64,000 nucleotides of DNA. Source: Marinobacter azerbaijanicus. GTDB lineage: Bacteria > Pseudomonadota > Gammaproteobacteria > Pseudomonadales > Oleiphilaceae. The stretch lies in NCBI RefSeq assembly GCF_030250645.1, contig NZ_JASSVS010000013.1, positions 1 through 64,000 of the forward strand. The letters run 5' to 3'. Below are positions 18,408 through 27,629 of this stretch, piece after piece. The translations under genes and the position numbers were made by a program. Numbering within the stretch: position 1 is the first letter of the stretch; each line of letters opens with the position of its first letter. The notes under the pieces were generated by a model that saw only the letters and a program-made list of their open reading frames with translations, did not search any database and was not told where the DNA came from.

Positions 18408-21400
18408 AACGGACCCGTGAATTTTTTGCCGTCCTGTCGGTCCTGGTGATCGGCTGCTTTCTCTCTCCTTCAGCCTGGGCAGCGTCCTGTACCGAGGTAT
18501 TCGGCGAGCCCGATGGGATGAACGAAAACCTGGAGGCCTCGGACAATACTCTGGATCTGTCTGACATCGCTTTTGCTGACAATCCCTGGCCTGCCTCTGG
18601 CACCACATTATCTTCCGGGGATTATTTTGTTCGCAGCGATAACCTGGACAACGGGTATCAGCTGAATGTGGCCGACGGAGCGCAGGTCCGCGTTTTCGTT
18701 AATGGCTCCCTGAGCACTGGTAACAATGTCAGCTTTAATCCCGGCGGTAACAGTGATCAGCTCCTGCTAGTCGTAGATGGAAATTTATCGATTGGCAACA
18801 ACGTTACCATTCGGGGGCTTGTCTACGCTTCGGGGAGCATGAGTCTGGGAAACAACGCCGACATATTGGGCGGGCTGGCTGCCGGCAGTGGCATCTCGAT
18901 CGGTAACCAGGACCCGATAGCAGATTACAGCGGCGTTGAATCGGGGTTGCTCTCGGGGCTGTGTGCGGCGCCGGTGGAGCTATCAGCGAACGGAGATAGC
19001 TCAGGGCCGGTCATTGTTGAAGTGGGTGAGAGTGTTCTACTGAGCGTTACCGGGCGGGAGTGTCCACCGGATGGGCCCTGGTATACCTACCAGGTATGGG
19101 AAGACCGCTGGACGATTGATGGAGAGCAGAGTCAGTTCACTAGCGATGACACGCTGTGTGACCGCTCACCCGTCACACGGGCGGTAACGTTTGATGAGCC
19201 CGGCGAATACACGGTGAGCTTCCAGGCGCTGTATCGCGAGTGCATGATTGTTTTCGGCTGCGACGCTACGCAACAGTTGTTCGGAACAGATGAGATTAAT
19301 ATTGAAGTGGTGGATCCGGCCGGAGATCTGGCCTGTTTTTCCGACGATTTTGTCAGCGCTCTTTCAGCAGATGATTGGGTGACATCGGTGGCCAGTGGAA
19401 GTTTCGAGCCATCAGTGGTTGGTGGTCGTTTACGGATGACTGAAGCTGCAAGCAACCAGTCAACGGCTGCAACGCTGCAGAGGGAAATCCCCGGAGCTGA
19501 TAACCTTGTCATTCTGGAGTTTGATTATTACGCCTATGGCGGCACTGGGGCGGACGGCCTGGCTATCGTGCTTTCGGATGCCGCCATCACGCCCCAGCCC
19601 GGTAGTTTCGGTGGTTCTCTGGGGTATGCCCAACGCAATAATGGCGACCCGGGTTTTGCCGGTGGTTGGATAGGAATAGGGCTGGACGAGTTTGGCAATT
19701 TTTCGAATCCCACCGAAGGTCGACAGGGCGGGCCGGGCTTTCGGCCAGATGCTGTCGCCATTCGGGGTGCCTACCAGGGAGGCTATCGTTTCCTCAGAGG
19801 TACCGGCACACTTGTAACGGGTATTGACCAGCCTGGCGGTAATCCGTCGGCTCACCGTTACAGGATTACTGTGGATTCCCGCAATGCTGGTGACGCTCTG
19901 GTTTCAGTGGAGCGAGATCTGACAGGCACGGGAAACAATTTTCAGGAGCTGATAGGCCCATTCAATGCACTGAATGAAGATGGACAGCCGGACGTACCGG
20001 AAAATTTCCTTCTTTCCCTGACCGGATCCACCGGCGGTTCCACAAACATCCACGAGCTCGACAACATCGAGCTTTGCGCGCTTCAGTTAAACCCCGTGGG
20101 TGAGCAGATTGACCATTTTGAAATTCTCCACGACGGCGTGGCGCTAACCTGTCAGCCGGAGACTGTCACTATTCGTGCCTGTGCCAATGAAAGTTGTGAG
20201 CAATTATTCACCGATCCGGTTCAGGCTACTCTGTCACCTTCGGATGGCTGGCAGGACGGGAATGTAGTCAATTTTTCCGGTGGCTTCAGTGAGGCGACAC
20301 TGCAGAATACAGTTGCCGGAGAAGTCACGCTGGATGTTATCGGTTCTCAGCCATCCACACGACCCCAGGCCGTCACTCTTTGCCAGGCCGGCGGCGGAGG
20401 GCTTTCTGAGGCAGGCTGCGTACTGGAGTTTTTCGATTCCGGCCTGGCATTCGACGTGCCGGACCTGATATCCCACAAGCCTTCCGATGTTGTTGAAGTG
20501 CGGGCGGTACGACGGGACGATAGCACGCAAGCGTGCGTACCCGCGTTTGAAAACGTGGAGCGGCCAGTCCAGTTCTGGTTCACCTATGTTAACCCGGACG
20601 AGACAAGCCGGCCTGTAAGCCGAGCCCTTTCCATTGATGGTGAGGATGTCAGCGGTGATTTCGGGTCACCCACCACCATTGAGCTGAGCTTTGGAACCGG
20701 CGGTATCGCGGAGGTGGAGGTCCGTTATCCGGATGCCGGACGGATGCAACTGGATGGTCGTTACCTGGGGTCTGCAGCTACAGGGGATGAGGGCCTGGTG
20801 ATGCCCGGCTCGGACCAGTTTGTCAGTGTACCAGCCGGCCTTTGTGTGAGTACTGCCGGTGAGTGTGCCGCCGGGGATGCCTCCTGTCCGTTGTTCGTGA
20901 AAGCCGGGGATACTTTCGACCTCTCTATCACCGCTGTTGGCTGGCAGAACGATAGTGACAGTGATCTGTGTGAGGGGAACCCCGTTACTCCCAATTTCCG
21001 TCTGCTGGATGTTCCGCTGTCTTCGGGGGTGGTGGCACCCTCCGGCGGGGCGGATGGAACTCTCTCGCCAACGGGGTATTCCCATACACGGTCGGCGGAT
21101 GCCACGGAAACCGTCAGTGCACGGGTGTCGGAAGTTGGGGTTTTCGAATTTCTGGCAACACCGGCTGCTGGCGGTTACCTGGGCAAAACTGTGCCCCAGG
21201 GTACCAGTTCTCCGGCAGGTCGCTTCTATCCTGATCGATTCGATGTACTGGTCGACCCGGGCGAGCTGGAGGCTGAGTGTAAAGTAGCAACGCCGTTCGC
21301 CTACACGGGGCAGGATATTGGGTGGTTGTTGGTGCCGAGCGTGGAAATAGAGCCGTTATCGGTGCAGGGAACCCGAACACTGAACTACACGGAGCCGGGT

Positions 21401-22099
21401 TTTCAGCAGCTTTCGGCAGGAAACGTGACGCGAACCGTTCCTGTGGCGGATAACACAGCGCTGAATCGTGATAACGCGCCAATGGCGGTAACCGCCACCA
21501 CCGATACTGGCACGCTGACGGTGGTGGAGCCCGGGTTGCTGCAATTCAATTACTCCACTGGAGACGCCGTCCGCTACAACAAATTACCTGAAGCACGGGT
21601 GGCGCCTATCGGGCCTGATTTGGAGTATGCCGTGACCGATATTACAGACGCGGATGGTGTCAGCGGCGACGGCGCACCCTATGCGTTCACCCCTGTAGCA
21701 GATTTTGACGTGCGGTACGGGCGGCTGGCGATGGACAATGTGTATGGCCCGGAGAATATTCCCGAGCTGCCGATGCCCTTCCGAGTGGAGTACTGGAATG
21801 GATCACGGTTTGTGGTTAATGCCGCCGATAGTTGCTCACCCTGGACCACGGCCAACATTGCCAGCCTGGCAGAACATCACACATTGGCGCCAGACTCAGG
21901 CATGTTCAATAGTGGTGAGGCAGGCCCGTTACGCCTGCAGCCGGATGGGTCTCAGGGCACGGACACGCTGACATGGAGTGTGGATGACTGGCTAAAGGAC
22001 GACGCAGACGAAGACGGCACCCTGGAAAACCCCTCTGCCCTGGCCACCTTCGGCGTTTACCGTGGCCATGACCGGGTGATCTACTGGCGGGAAAGATAG
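18404..22099 (+). CDS. mshQ: Giant adhesin-like MSHA protein MshQ
   Basis: A 1231-residue secreted protein with a clear Sec signal (about 1-27, ending SAWA). Residues about 60-190 contain repeated N-N-V/S-F and GNN-type beta-helix-like turns. About 310-560 resembles an L-type lectin or ConA-like domain (DDFVSALSADDW, LEFDYYAYGGTGADGLAIVL). About 640-1225 fits the DUF6701 region typical of MshQ C-termini. It is the last gene of the operon and plausibly the pilus-tip or surface adhesin, which is inference. It ends only 10 bp from the converging ntrC stop. Confidence 0.82.
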   Translation: MKRTREFFAVLSVLVIGCFLSPSAWAASCTEVFGEPDGMNENLEASDNTLDLSDIAFADNPWPASGTTLSSGDYFVRSDNLDNGYQLNVADGAQVRVFVNGSLSTGNNVSFNPGGNSDQLLLVVDGNLSIGNNVTIRGLVYASGSMSLGNNADILGGLAAGSGISIGNQDPIADYSGVESGLLSGLCAAPVELSANGDSSGPVIVEVGESVLLSVTGRECPPDGPWYTYQVWEDRWTIDGEQSQFTSDDTLCDRSPVTRAVTFDEPGEYTVSFQALYRECMIVFGCDATQQLFGTDEINIEVVDPAGDLACFSDDFVSALSADDWVTSVASGSFEPSVVGGRLRMTEAASNQSTAATLQREIPGADNLVILEFDYYAYGGTGADGLAIVLSDAAITPQPGSFGGSLGYAQRNNGDPGFAGGWIGIGLDEFGNFSNPTEGRQGGPGFRPDAVAIRGAYQGGYRFLRGTGTLVTGIDQPGGNPSAHRYRITVDSRNAGDALVSVERDLTGTGNNFQELIGPFNALNEDGQPDVPENFLLSLTGSTGGSTNIHELDNIELCALQLNPVGEQIDHFEILHDGVALTCQPETVTIRACANESCEQLFTDPVQATLSPSDGWQDGNVVNFSGGFSEATLQNTVAGEVTLDVIGSQPSTRPQAVTLCQAGGGGLSEAGCVLEFFDSGLAFDVPDLISHKPSDVVEVRAVRRDDSTQACVPAFENVERPVQFWFTYVNPDETSRPVSRALSIDGEDVSGDFGSPTTIELSFGTGGIAEVEVRYPDAGRMQLDGRYLGSAATGDEGLVMPGSDQFVSVPAGLCVSTAGECAAGDASCPLFVKAGDTFDLSITAVGWQNDSDSDLCEGNPVTPNFRLLDVPLSSGVVAPSGGADGTLSPTGYSHTRSADATETVSARVSEVGVFEFLATPAAGGYLGKTVPQGTSSPAGRFYPDRFDVLVDPGELEAECKVATPFAYTGQDIGWLLVPSVEIEPLSVQGTRTLNYTEPGFQQLSAGNVTRTVPVADNTALNRDNAPMAVTATTDTGTLTVVEPGLLQFNYSTGDAVRYNKLPEARVAPIGPDLEYAVTDITDADGVSGDGAPYAFTPVADFDVRYGRLAMDNVYGPENIPELPMPFRVEYWNGSRFVVNAADSCSPWTTANIASLAEHHTLAPDSGMFNSGEAGPLRLQPDGSQGTDTLTWSVDDWLKDDADEDGTLENPSALATFGVYRGHDRVIYWRER

Positions 22100-22124
22100 G
22101 GGAAAAGACTCAGTCTTCCTCCCC
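22099..22124. terminator. Possible bidirectional hairpin between mshQ and ntrC
   Basis: GGGG and TCCCC flank AAGAC-TCA-GTCTT, giving an imperfect hairpin that overlaps the two converging stop codons. There is no T tract on either strand, so termination here is uncertain. Confidence 0.3.
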
Positions 22125-23537
22125 CTCCGGATGATCCATCCCCAGCTCATTAATCTTCCGCGTCAGCGTGTTCCGCCCCCAACCCAGCAGAATGGAAGCA
22201 TCCCGCCGGCGCCCGCCGGTGTGCTTCAGCGCGGTTTCAATCATGATGCGTTCGAACTCCGGCACGGCTGTGTCAAGAATGCCCTTGTGTCCGCGCTTCA
22301 ATTCCTGTTCGGCCCAGTTACGCAGGCCCTCCTGCCAGGTCTGGCCGGTGGCGGGAGCTTCTGCCTGTTGCATGAGCTCGGGTGGCAGGTCATCGATATG
22401 AACCTCACGGCCACTGGCCATTACGGTCAGCCAGCGGCAGGTGTTTTCCAACTGGCGGACGTTGCCGGGCCAGGGCAGGGTGGTGAGGTATTCTTCCGCT
22501 TCTGGGCGTAGCAGTTTGGTTTCCACCGCCAGTTCCTTGGCCGCGCGCTTAAGGAAGTGTTCCATCAAGCGGGGAATGTCTTCCCGGCGTTCTGCCAGTT
22601 TTGGCAGATGCACCCTGATTACGTTCAGACGATGAAACAGGTCTTCCCGGAAGGTGCCCGCCTGAACAAGTTTTTCGAGGTCCTGGTGTGTTGCTGCGAT
22701 GATGCGCACGTCCACCTTGATAGGCGTGGTGCCGCCTACCCGGTAGAACTCGCCATCTGCCAGTACCCTCAGCAACCTTGTCTGGGTATCGGCAGGCATA
22801 TCGCCGATTTCGTCCAGGAACAGGGTGCCGCCGTTGGCTTGCTCGAATCGCCCCTGTCGCGCCGCCGCGGCGCCTGTGAAGGCACCTTTCTCATGTCCGA
22901 ACAGCTCTGACTCAATCAGATCCTTGGGAATGGCGGCCATGTTCAGCGCGATAAACGGGCGGGTGGCCCTGGGGCTGTGATTGTGAAGGGCCTGTGCTAC
23001 CAGTTCCTTGCCGGTGCCACTTTCGCCGTTGATCAGGACGGTGATGTTGGAGTGGGACAGGCGGCCGATGGCCCTGAATACCTCCTGCATGGCCGGTGCC
23101 TCACCGATGATTTCGGTGTTGCGCTGTGAGCTCTCTGCCTGGGGCTCTGACGTGGCCCGGCGTTCATGGCTGTGAGCCACCGCCCGCTTGACGAGGGCCA
23201 CGGCATCATCCACATCAAAAGGCTTGGGCAGGTATTCAAAGGCACCGGTCTGGTAGCTGGTTACCGCGCTTTCCAGGTCGGAGTGGGCGGTCATGATAAT
23301 CACCGGCAAGTCGGGATGCGCGTCGACAATCTGGGACAGCAGGGTGATGCCGTCGACGCCGGGCATGCGGATATCACTGATGATGGCGTCAGGCTGTTCG
23401 TGTTCCAGCCGCATCATGATGCTTTCGCCACTTTCAAAGACCCGGGGCTGCATACCGGCCTGGTTCAGGGCGCGTTCCAGCACCCAGCGAATACTGCGGT
23501 CGTCGTCAATTATCCAGACGTTTGCCGGTTGGCTCAT
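22110..23537 (-). CDS. ntrC: Nitrogen regulation response regulator NtrC
   Basis: A 475-residue sigma-54-dependent activator. The receiver domain is at 1-120 with phospho-acceptor Asp near 56 (AIISDIRMPGVDG). The AAA+ domain has Walker A GESGTGKE and the sigma-54-contacting loop GAFTGA. The C-terminal Fis-type helix-turn-helix is ILLGWGRNTLTRKINELGM. When phosphorylated by NtrB under nitrogen limitation it activates glnA and other genes. Its ATG overlaps the ntrB stop (ATGA). NtrC-type palindromes are visible upstream of ntrB and glnA. Confidence 0.97.
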   Translation of the reverse strand: MSQPANVWIIDDDRSIRWVLERALNQAGMQPRVFESGESIMMRLEHEQPDAIISDIRMPGVDGITLLSQIVDAHPDLPVIIMTAHSDLESAVTSYQTGAFEYLPKPFDVDDAVALVKRAVAHSHERRATSEPQAESSQRNTEIIGEAPAMQEVFRAIGRLSHSNITVLINGESGTGKELVAQALHNHSPRATRPFIALNMAAIPKDLIESELFGHEKGAFTGAAAARQGRFEQANGGTLFLDEIGDMPADTQTRLLRVLADGEFYRVGGTTPIKVDVRIIAATHQDLEKLVQAGTFREDLFHRLNVIRVHLPKLAERREDIPRLMEHFLKRAAKELAVETKLLRPEAEEYLTTLPWPGNVRQLENTCRWLTVMASGREVHIDDLPPELMQQAEAPATGQTWQEGLRNWAEQELKRGHKGILDTAVPEFERIMIETALKHTGGRRRDASILLGWGRNTLTRKINELGMDHPEGEED

Positions 23538-24616
23538 TGATTGTCCTCCAGGGGCAGGAAGATGATGAAGTCGGTTTCACCGGGCTGGCTTTCACATTCA
23601 ACCAGCCCGTGATGTTGCCCGATGATGCTTTGGGTAATGGACAGGCCAAGGCCTGTTCCGCTCGCCCGCCCGCTGATCATCGGGTAGAAAACGTTTTGCA
23701 GCAGATCCGGTGGTATGCCCGGTCCGTTGTCGATTACGTCCACGCGGCAAACCAGCCGGTGTCGTTTATGGCCAATGGTGAACTGCCGGAGAGCGCGGGT
23801 CCGGAAGGTGATGGTGGGCTGTTCGCCGCCGGTCATCTCCGCCTGATTTTCGAAAGCGGCTTCCATGGCGTTGCGGGCGATGTTGAGAAAGGCCTGGATC
23901 AACTGCTCTTTGTCACCCTGGAACTCCGGAAGGCTGGGATCATAGTCGCGGCGGAAATTGATACGGCCGCGGCTCTCGGCTTCCAGTAACGTCTTTACTC
24001 GTTCAAGCACTTCATGAATGTTGGTGGGGGCCAGTTTCGGCGCCTTGTTGGGGCCAAGCATTCTGTCCACCAGGGACCGGAGGCGATCGGCTTCTGCAAT
24101 AATGACCTGGGTGTATTCTCTCTGGTCTTCACTGGTCAGCTCCCGGTCCAGTAGCTGGGCTGCGCCCCGAATGCCGCCCAGGGGATTCTTGATCTCGTGG
24201 GCCATGCCTCGTACCAGGATCCTTGTGGTCTCCTGCTGAGAGATAATGTCTTCTTCCCGGCTGATGCGCAGCAGTCGATCCCGTGGCTGGATCTCAATAA
24301 GCAGTTCGGTAGGATCCAGACTGATGGGAGATACCGAGTAGTCAACAGTGAGCCGTAGGCCGCTTGTGAGTACGAACTCGGCTTCGCGGCGGGTGTACGA
24401 CTGCCCGTTTTCGGCTGCTGCGTAAAGGGTTTTGAGGGCATCCTCCGAATCGATGAGAATGTCGTTGATCGGGCCCCCCTGGCTGCGCGTTATGCTGGTT
24501 TCAAACAGGCTCTCGGCGGCCGGATTGAGATACTGGATCTGCAGGCCGTCCTTCAGCACGATCACCGCTGTAGTCAGGCTGTCCAGTATGCTTTTATATC
24601 CGGCCGGTATTGCCAT
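23534..24616 (-). CDS. ntrB: Nitrogen regulation sensor kinase NtrB
   Basis: A cytoplasmic histidine kinase/phosphatase of 360 residues with an N-terminal PAS domain (about 5-110), H-box GMAHEIKNPLGGIRGAAQLL, N-box NIARNAMEAAFEN, G1 DNGPGIPPDLL and G2 GTGLGLSITQS. In this family PII proteins control whether it phosphorylates or dephosphorylates NtrC. The ATG at 24616 (MAIPAGYKSILDSL) is chosen because it gives the usual length and has an AAGGGATGGA stretch upstream; an in-frame ATG at 24730 would add an unconserved leader overlapping the sigma-54 promoter. Confidence 0.95.
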   Translation of the reverse strand: MAIPAGYKSILDSLTTAVIVLKDGLQIQYLNPAAESLFETSITRSQGGPINDILIDSEDALKTLYAAAENGQSYTRREAEFVLTSGLRLTVDYSVSPISLDPTELLIEIQPRDRLLRISREEDIISQQETTRILVRGMAHEIKNPLGGIRGAAQLLDRELTSEDQREYTQVIIAEADRLRSLVDRMLGPNKAPKLAPTNIHEVLERVKTLLEAESRGRINFRRDYDPSLPEFQGDKEQLIQAFLNIARNAMEAAFENQAEMTGGEQPTITFRTRALRQFTIGHKRHRLVCRVDVIDNGPGIPPDLLQNVFYPMISGRASGTGLGLSITQSIIGQHHGLVECESQPGETDFIIFLPLEDNQ

Positions 24617-24662
24617 GCTTCCATCCCTTCTGGTCGGCAACGCTTGGTACTCCTGCGGTTTT

Positions 24663-24677
24663 GCAAAAAGCGAACCA
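24663..24677 (-). promoter_or_regulatory. Sigma-54 (-24/-12) promoter of ntrBC
   Basis: The minus strand reads TGGTTCGCTTTTTGC. It has GG and GC separated by 10 nt and TTGC at -12, close to the consensus TGGCACG-N4-TTGC. The expected start is about 35 nt before the ntrB ATG. With the NtrC-like site about 170 bp further upstream this implies autoregulation of ntrBC independent of glnA. Confidence 0.6.
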
Positions 24678-24836
24678 CATTGGATGATTGCAGCGTTGCA
24701 TTTGCGCATTTTGCGGGCATTAGGGCTCAACAGCCCGTAAATGCGCTGTTGTGTAGTGCATAAGTCGTATTGTGCCCGTCAGAACGCCAGCTGGACGCCC
24801 TGCGAATGATCAGAGTATGGCTGCTTTGTGGTGCGG

Positions 24837-24855
24837 GCGCACTAAAATAGTGCGC
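24837..24855. promoter_or_regulatory. NtrC-type binding palindrome upstream of ntrBC
   Basis: GCGCACTAAAATAGTGCGC contains GCAC-N7-GTGC, the core of enterobacterial NtrC sites such as TGCACTA...TGGTGCA. The outer arms are perfectly symmetric. It is centred about 175 bp upstream of the sigma-54 promoter, a normal enhancer distance. Confidence 0.6.
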
Positions 24856-24946
24856 AGCATAATGTGAGGAGTGACCACATCAGGGTGAGGTGGTCATGGA
24901 CTTCAGGCGTTCTTCTGGGCAGGGTGTATAGCTTCAGTAAGGTGCT

Positions 24947-25477
24947 TCAGTTTTTGACACTGGGCCGGTGGATAGTGAAGGTGATGGTTTCGCCGCTTTT
25001 AATGGTGACTCCATTGCTGTCTACAATGTTAACGCCAGCGTCGTGAGTGCCACGATACACGTTTCGCACCATAACGGTTCCTGATTCGCTCTGGCCGACG
25101 GGCTGCCCATCAAGGGTGACTTCGTATTTGTGATTGTCCCGCAGGGACGGTGAACTGGTAACCTGAAATTCCACATCACCACTACCGCTATGGAAGGCTT
25201 CTTCATCGCCAGGCGCAAGAAAAGTGACGCTGTCGTAGGCGGCGCCTTCCTCCTGCACTTTCTGCCTGAGTTGTTCCGTTTCCTGGACAGCTTCAAGCTT
25301 CGGCAGGGTGACGGTTGTTACCGGTTTGACCTTGATCTCTTCTGCTTCGGTGCCTTCTACAGGCTCGTCGGTATAGGTGACATTGCCCTGGGAATCGACC
25401 TGGCGATACACCTCTGCGGAAAGAGGTTGGGCGATGAGCGTGAGGATACCTGCGACGAATACGAGCCGTGATTTCAT
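24947..25477 (-). CDS. DUF4124 domain-containing exported protein
   Basis: A 176-residue protein with a Sec signal (about 1-21, ending PLSA) followed by the DUF4124 motif EVYRQVDSQGNVTYTDEP (about 22-40), a coiled segment rich in Glu/Gln (about 60-85) and a C-terminal Ig-like beta domain (about 95-170). The function is unknown; the fold suggests a periplasmic or envelope-associated protein. It sits between glnA and ntrB, a position conserved in Pseudomonas-type genomes, but the strong terminator after glnA implies a promoter of its own. Confidence 0.85.
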   Translation of the reverse strand: MKSRLVFVAGILTLIAQPLSAEVYRQVDSQGNVTYTDEPVEGTEAEEIKVKPVTTVTLPKLEAVQETEQLRQKVQEEGAAYDSVTFLAPGDEEAFHSGSGDVEFQVTSSPSLRDNHKYEVTLDGQPVGQSESGTVMVRNVYRGTHDAGVNIVDSNGVTIKSGETITFTIHRPSVKN

Positions 25478-25597
25478 AGATACAACCTGTCTGTTGTTTT
25501 ACCTGATTATCAGCGTCACACCTGTGTATTTCAACGCCATTCCTTGTGCGCCGGGTTACATTCCGTTAAGGGTGGTACGGCATTGTGATTTCCGACA

Positions 25598-25624
25598 CAA
25601 AAAAGCCCCGCACGGGGCGGGGCT
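25598..25624 (-). terminator. Rho-independent terminator after glnA
   Basis: On the minus strand AGCCCCGC and GCGGGGCT form a perfect 8-bp stem with a 5-nt loop, followed by a run of T. It lies about 40 nt after the glnA stop and separates glnA from the DUF4124 gene. Confidence 0.9.
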
Positions 25625-25665
25625 CTTCTGACTGCTGGGCCGTACGGCGCCCTAGCAGGACGTGA

Positions 25666-27069
25666 TTAGCATGAATAGTACAGCTCGAACTCGACCGGGT
25701 GTGTGGTCATGTTGAGCTTTTCAACTTCGCCACGCTTCAGATCAATGTAGCCGCCGATCATGTCTTCGGTGAATACGCCGCCACGGGTCAGGAACTCGTG
25801 GTCTGCCTCGAGGCAGTCCAGGGCTTCCTGGAAAGTCTCGGCAACGGTCGGGATGTTCAGGGCTTCTTCCTTTGGCAGATCGTACAGATCCTTGTCCATG
25901 GCATCGCCCGGGTGGATCTTGTTCTGGATGCCGTCAAGGCCGGCCATCATAAGGGCTGCGAAAGCCAGGTACGGGTTGGCGGAGGCGTCGGGGAAGCGAA
26001 CTTCGATGCGACGGCCCTTCGGGCTGTTCACGTACGGAATACGGATGGACGCAGAACGGTTGCGGGCTGAGTATGCCAGCATGACTGGTGCCTCGAAGCC
26101 CGGAACCAGACGCTTGTAGCTGTTGGTGGAGGCGTTCGTGAAGGCGTTGATAGCCTTGGAATGCTTGATAATACCGCCAATGTAGTAAATGGCCATTTCA
26201 CTCAGACCGGCGTAACCGTCGCCCGCGAACAGGTTCTTGCCATCCTTGTTCAGGGACATGTGTACGTGCATACCGGAGCCGTTGTCACCAACGACCGGCT
26301 TGGGCATGAATGTGGCTGTTTTGCCGTAGGCGTGGGCAACGTTGTGCACACAGTACTTCAGGATCTGAACTTCGTCAGCCTTGCGGGTGAGAGTGTTGGC
26401 GCCAACGCCGATTTCACACTGGCCGGCAGTGCCCACTTCGTGGTGGTGCACCTCAATTTCCAGACCCATGGACTCCATGGCCGCACACATGGCGCCACGC
26501 AGGTCGTGCAGGCTGTCTACCGGCGGAACCGGGAAGTAGCCACCTTTCACGCCCGGGCGGTGACCGATGTTGTTGCGATCGAACTCTTCGCCGGATACCC
26601 AGGCTGCTTCTTCAGAGTGCAATTCGTACATGGCGCCCTGCATATCGACCTTCCACCTGGCAGAGTCGAATACGAAGAATTCCGGCTCAGGGCCGAACAG
26701 TGCTCCGTCTGCGATACCAGTGGACTTCAGGTATTCTTCAGCACGCTTGGCAACCGAGCGCGGATCGCGCTCATAACCCTGCATGGTGGAAGGCTCCACA
26801 ATGTCGCAGGTGATGTTAATGGTGGTTTCTTCCGTGAACGGATCAAGAACAGAGGTTTCGTCTACCGGCATCAGAATCATGTCGGATTCGTTAATGCCCT
26901 TCCAGCCAGAGATGGACGAGCCGTCGAACATTTTGCCGTCAGCGAAGAAGTCCTCGTCTACCTCGGTTGCAGGCAGCGTTACATGCTGCTCTTTGCCGCG
27001 GCTGTCAGTGAATCGCATGTCGACCCATTTGACTTCGTGTTCCTTGATCAGATCAATCGTCTTGGACAT
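25666..27069 (-). CDS. glnA: Glutamine synthetase type I
   Basis: GlnA condenses glutamate and ammonia to glutamine with ATP as a dodecamer and is the main ammonium-assimilating enzyme. The 467-residue sequence has the GS beta-grasp N-terminus ([19 protein letters not shown]), the ATP-binding motif [20 protein letters not shown] and the adenylylation loop KDLYDLP with Tyr near 396. That Tyr is the target of GlnE, encoded at 34838. Regulation is visible upstream: a sigma-54 promoter and NtrC sites. Length matches the E. coli enzyme (469 aa). Confidence 0.98.
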   Translation of the reverse strand: MSKTIDLIKEHEVKWVDMRFTDSRGKEQHVTLPATEVDEDFFADGKMFDGSSISGWKGINESDMILMPVDETSVLDPFTEETTINITCDIVEPSTMQGYERDPRSVAKRAEEYLKSTGIADGALFGPEPEFFVFDSARWKVDMQGAMYELHSEEAAWVSGEEFDRNNIGHRPGVKGGYFPVPPVDSLHDLRGAMCAAMESMGLEIEVHHHEVGTAGQCEIGVGANTLTRKADEVQILKYCVHNVAHAYGKTATFMPKPVVGDNGSGMHVHMSLNKDGKNLFAGDGYAGLSEMAIYYIGGIIKHSKAINAFTNASTNSYKRLVPGFEAPVMLAYSARNRSASIRIPYVNSPKGRRIEVRFPDASANPYLAFAALMMAGLDGIQNKIHPGDAMDKDLYDLPKEEALNIPTVAETFQEALDCLEADHEFLTRGGVFTEDMIGGYIDLKRGEVEKLNMTTHPVEFELYYSC

Positions 27070-27225
27070 TGTGCAAGCTCCGTCAGTTAACCCGCAGGGC
27101 GGGCAATTTCTGTGTACGTTGTTGCCGGATCGTTCAGCGGTGCTGACTCCCGATCTTTCTTTCAGGTTGAGCAGCTTATCAAAAGCTGTTCCGAGTTACC
27201 TGCAAATTCGGCTGATTACGATAAA

Positions 27226-27240
27226 GCAATAGCCTTGCCA
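27226..27240 (-). promoter_or_regulatory. Sigma-54 (-24/-12) promoter of glnA
   Basis: The minus strand reads TGGCAAGGCTATTGC, matching TGGCACG-N4-TTGC at all but one fixed position. Transcription should start near 27214, giving a leader of about 145 nt before glnA. Three NtrC-like sites lie upstream at enhancer distances. Confidence 0.8.
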
Positions 27241-27252
27241 GTTTTGTTTTTG

Positions 27253-27269
27253 TGCTCCACAAGAGCGCA
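27253..27269. promoter_or_regulatory. Weak NtrC-like site near glnA promoter
   Basis: TGC-N11-GCA (TGCTCCACAAGAGCGCA) has the correct 17-bp frame but poor inner half-sites. It lies close to the -24 element and could be a low-affinity site of the kind seen at E. coli glnA. Confidence 0.25.
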
Positions 27270-27337
27270 ATTATGCGGTTTTCGGGCTGTTTTGGAGCGA
27301 TGCAGGGGTGGGCGCATGCCGAGCTGCCCTGCAGTGG

Positions 27338-27354
27338 TGCGTTAAAATGGGGCG
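27338..27354. promoter_or_regulatory. NtrC site 2 upstream of glnA
   Basis: TGCGTTAAAATGGGGCG keeps the TGC...AAAATGG...GC frame of the NtrC consensus with some half-site decay. It is 30 bp from the next site, about three helical turns, so both face the same side of the DNA. Confidence 0.5.
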
Positions 27355-27367
27355 GCAAGCAAGAAAA

Positions 27368-27384
27368 TGCATCAAAATGGTGCG
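27368..27384. promoter_or_regulatory. NtrC site 1 upstream of glnA
   Basis: TGCATCAAAATGGTGCG is a near-consensus NtrC site (compare TGCACTAAAATGGTGCA). It is centred about 160 bp upstream of the predicted sigma-54 start and pairs with the site at 27338. Confidence 0.65.
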
Positions 27385-27441
27385 TCTGGCCGGTTGTTCC
27401 AATAGGCATTAATGTTCATATAAACATGAGGGACTTTGCTA

Positions 27442-27447
27442 TATACT
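27442..27447 (+). promoter_or_regulatory. Candidate -10 of typA
   Basis: TATACT lies in TTTGCTATATACTG. No good -35 hexamer is seen at 16-18 nt. If used, the leader before typA would be about 175 nt. The rest of the 27070-27629 gap holds the glnA control region and nothing coding. Confidence 0.3.
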
Positions 27448-27629
27448 GCGCGCCACTTCATTTTTGCCCCGGCCTTTCGGTAATGATACCGAACGGGTGA
27501 TAGGGTGCATCCAGGCTGCCCGGCCTGGCAAATGAAATTCATTTTACGGATTTGAGACGGCATGTAAGGGGCGCTTCGCCTGCTGAAGACCTCTCAGGTC
27601 ATTTCAGTACATGCTGCAGGATTATAGTT

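Larger units (their letters stand above)
24617..24946. other. Regulatory gap upstream of ntrB
   Basis: This 330-bp gap holds a sigma-54 promoter (24663-24677), a palindromic NtrC-type site (24837-24855) and an imperfect hairpin at 24873-24895 (GACCAC...GTGGTC) that follows the DUF4124 stop on the minus strand without a T tract. No coding region is evident. Confidence 0.6.

Noticed and set aside
24740-24764. Second NtrC site near ntrB (TGCGCTGTTGTGTAGTGCA)
   Set aside because: The half-sites are 19 bp overall rather than 17 and the symmetry is imperfect.
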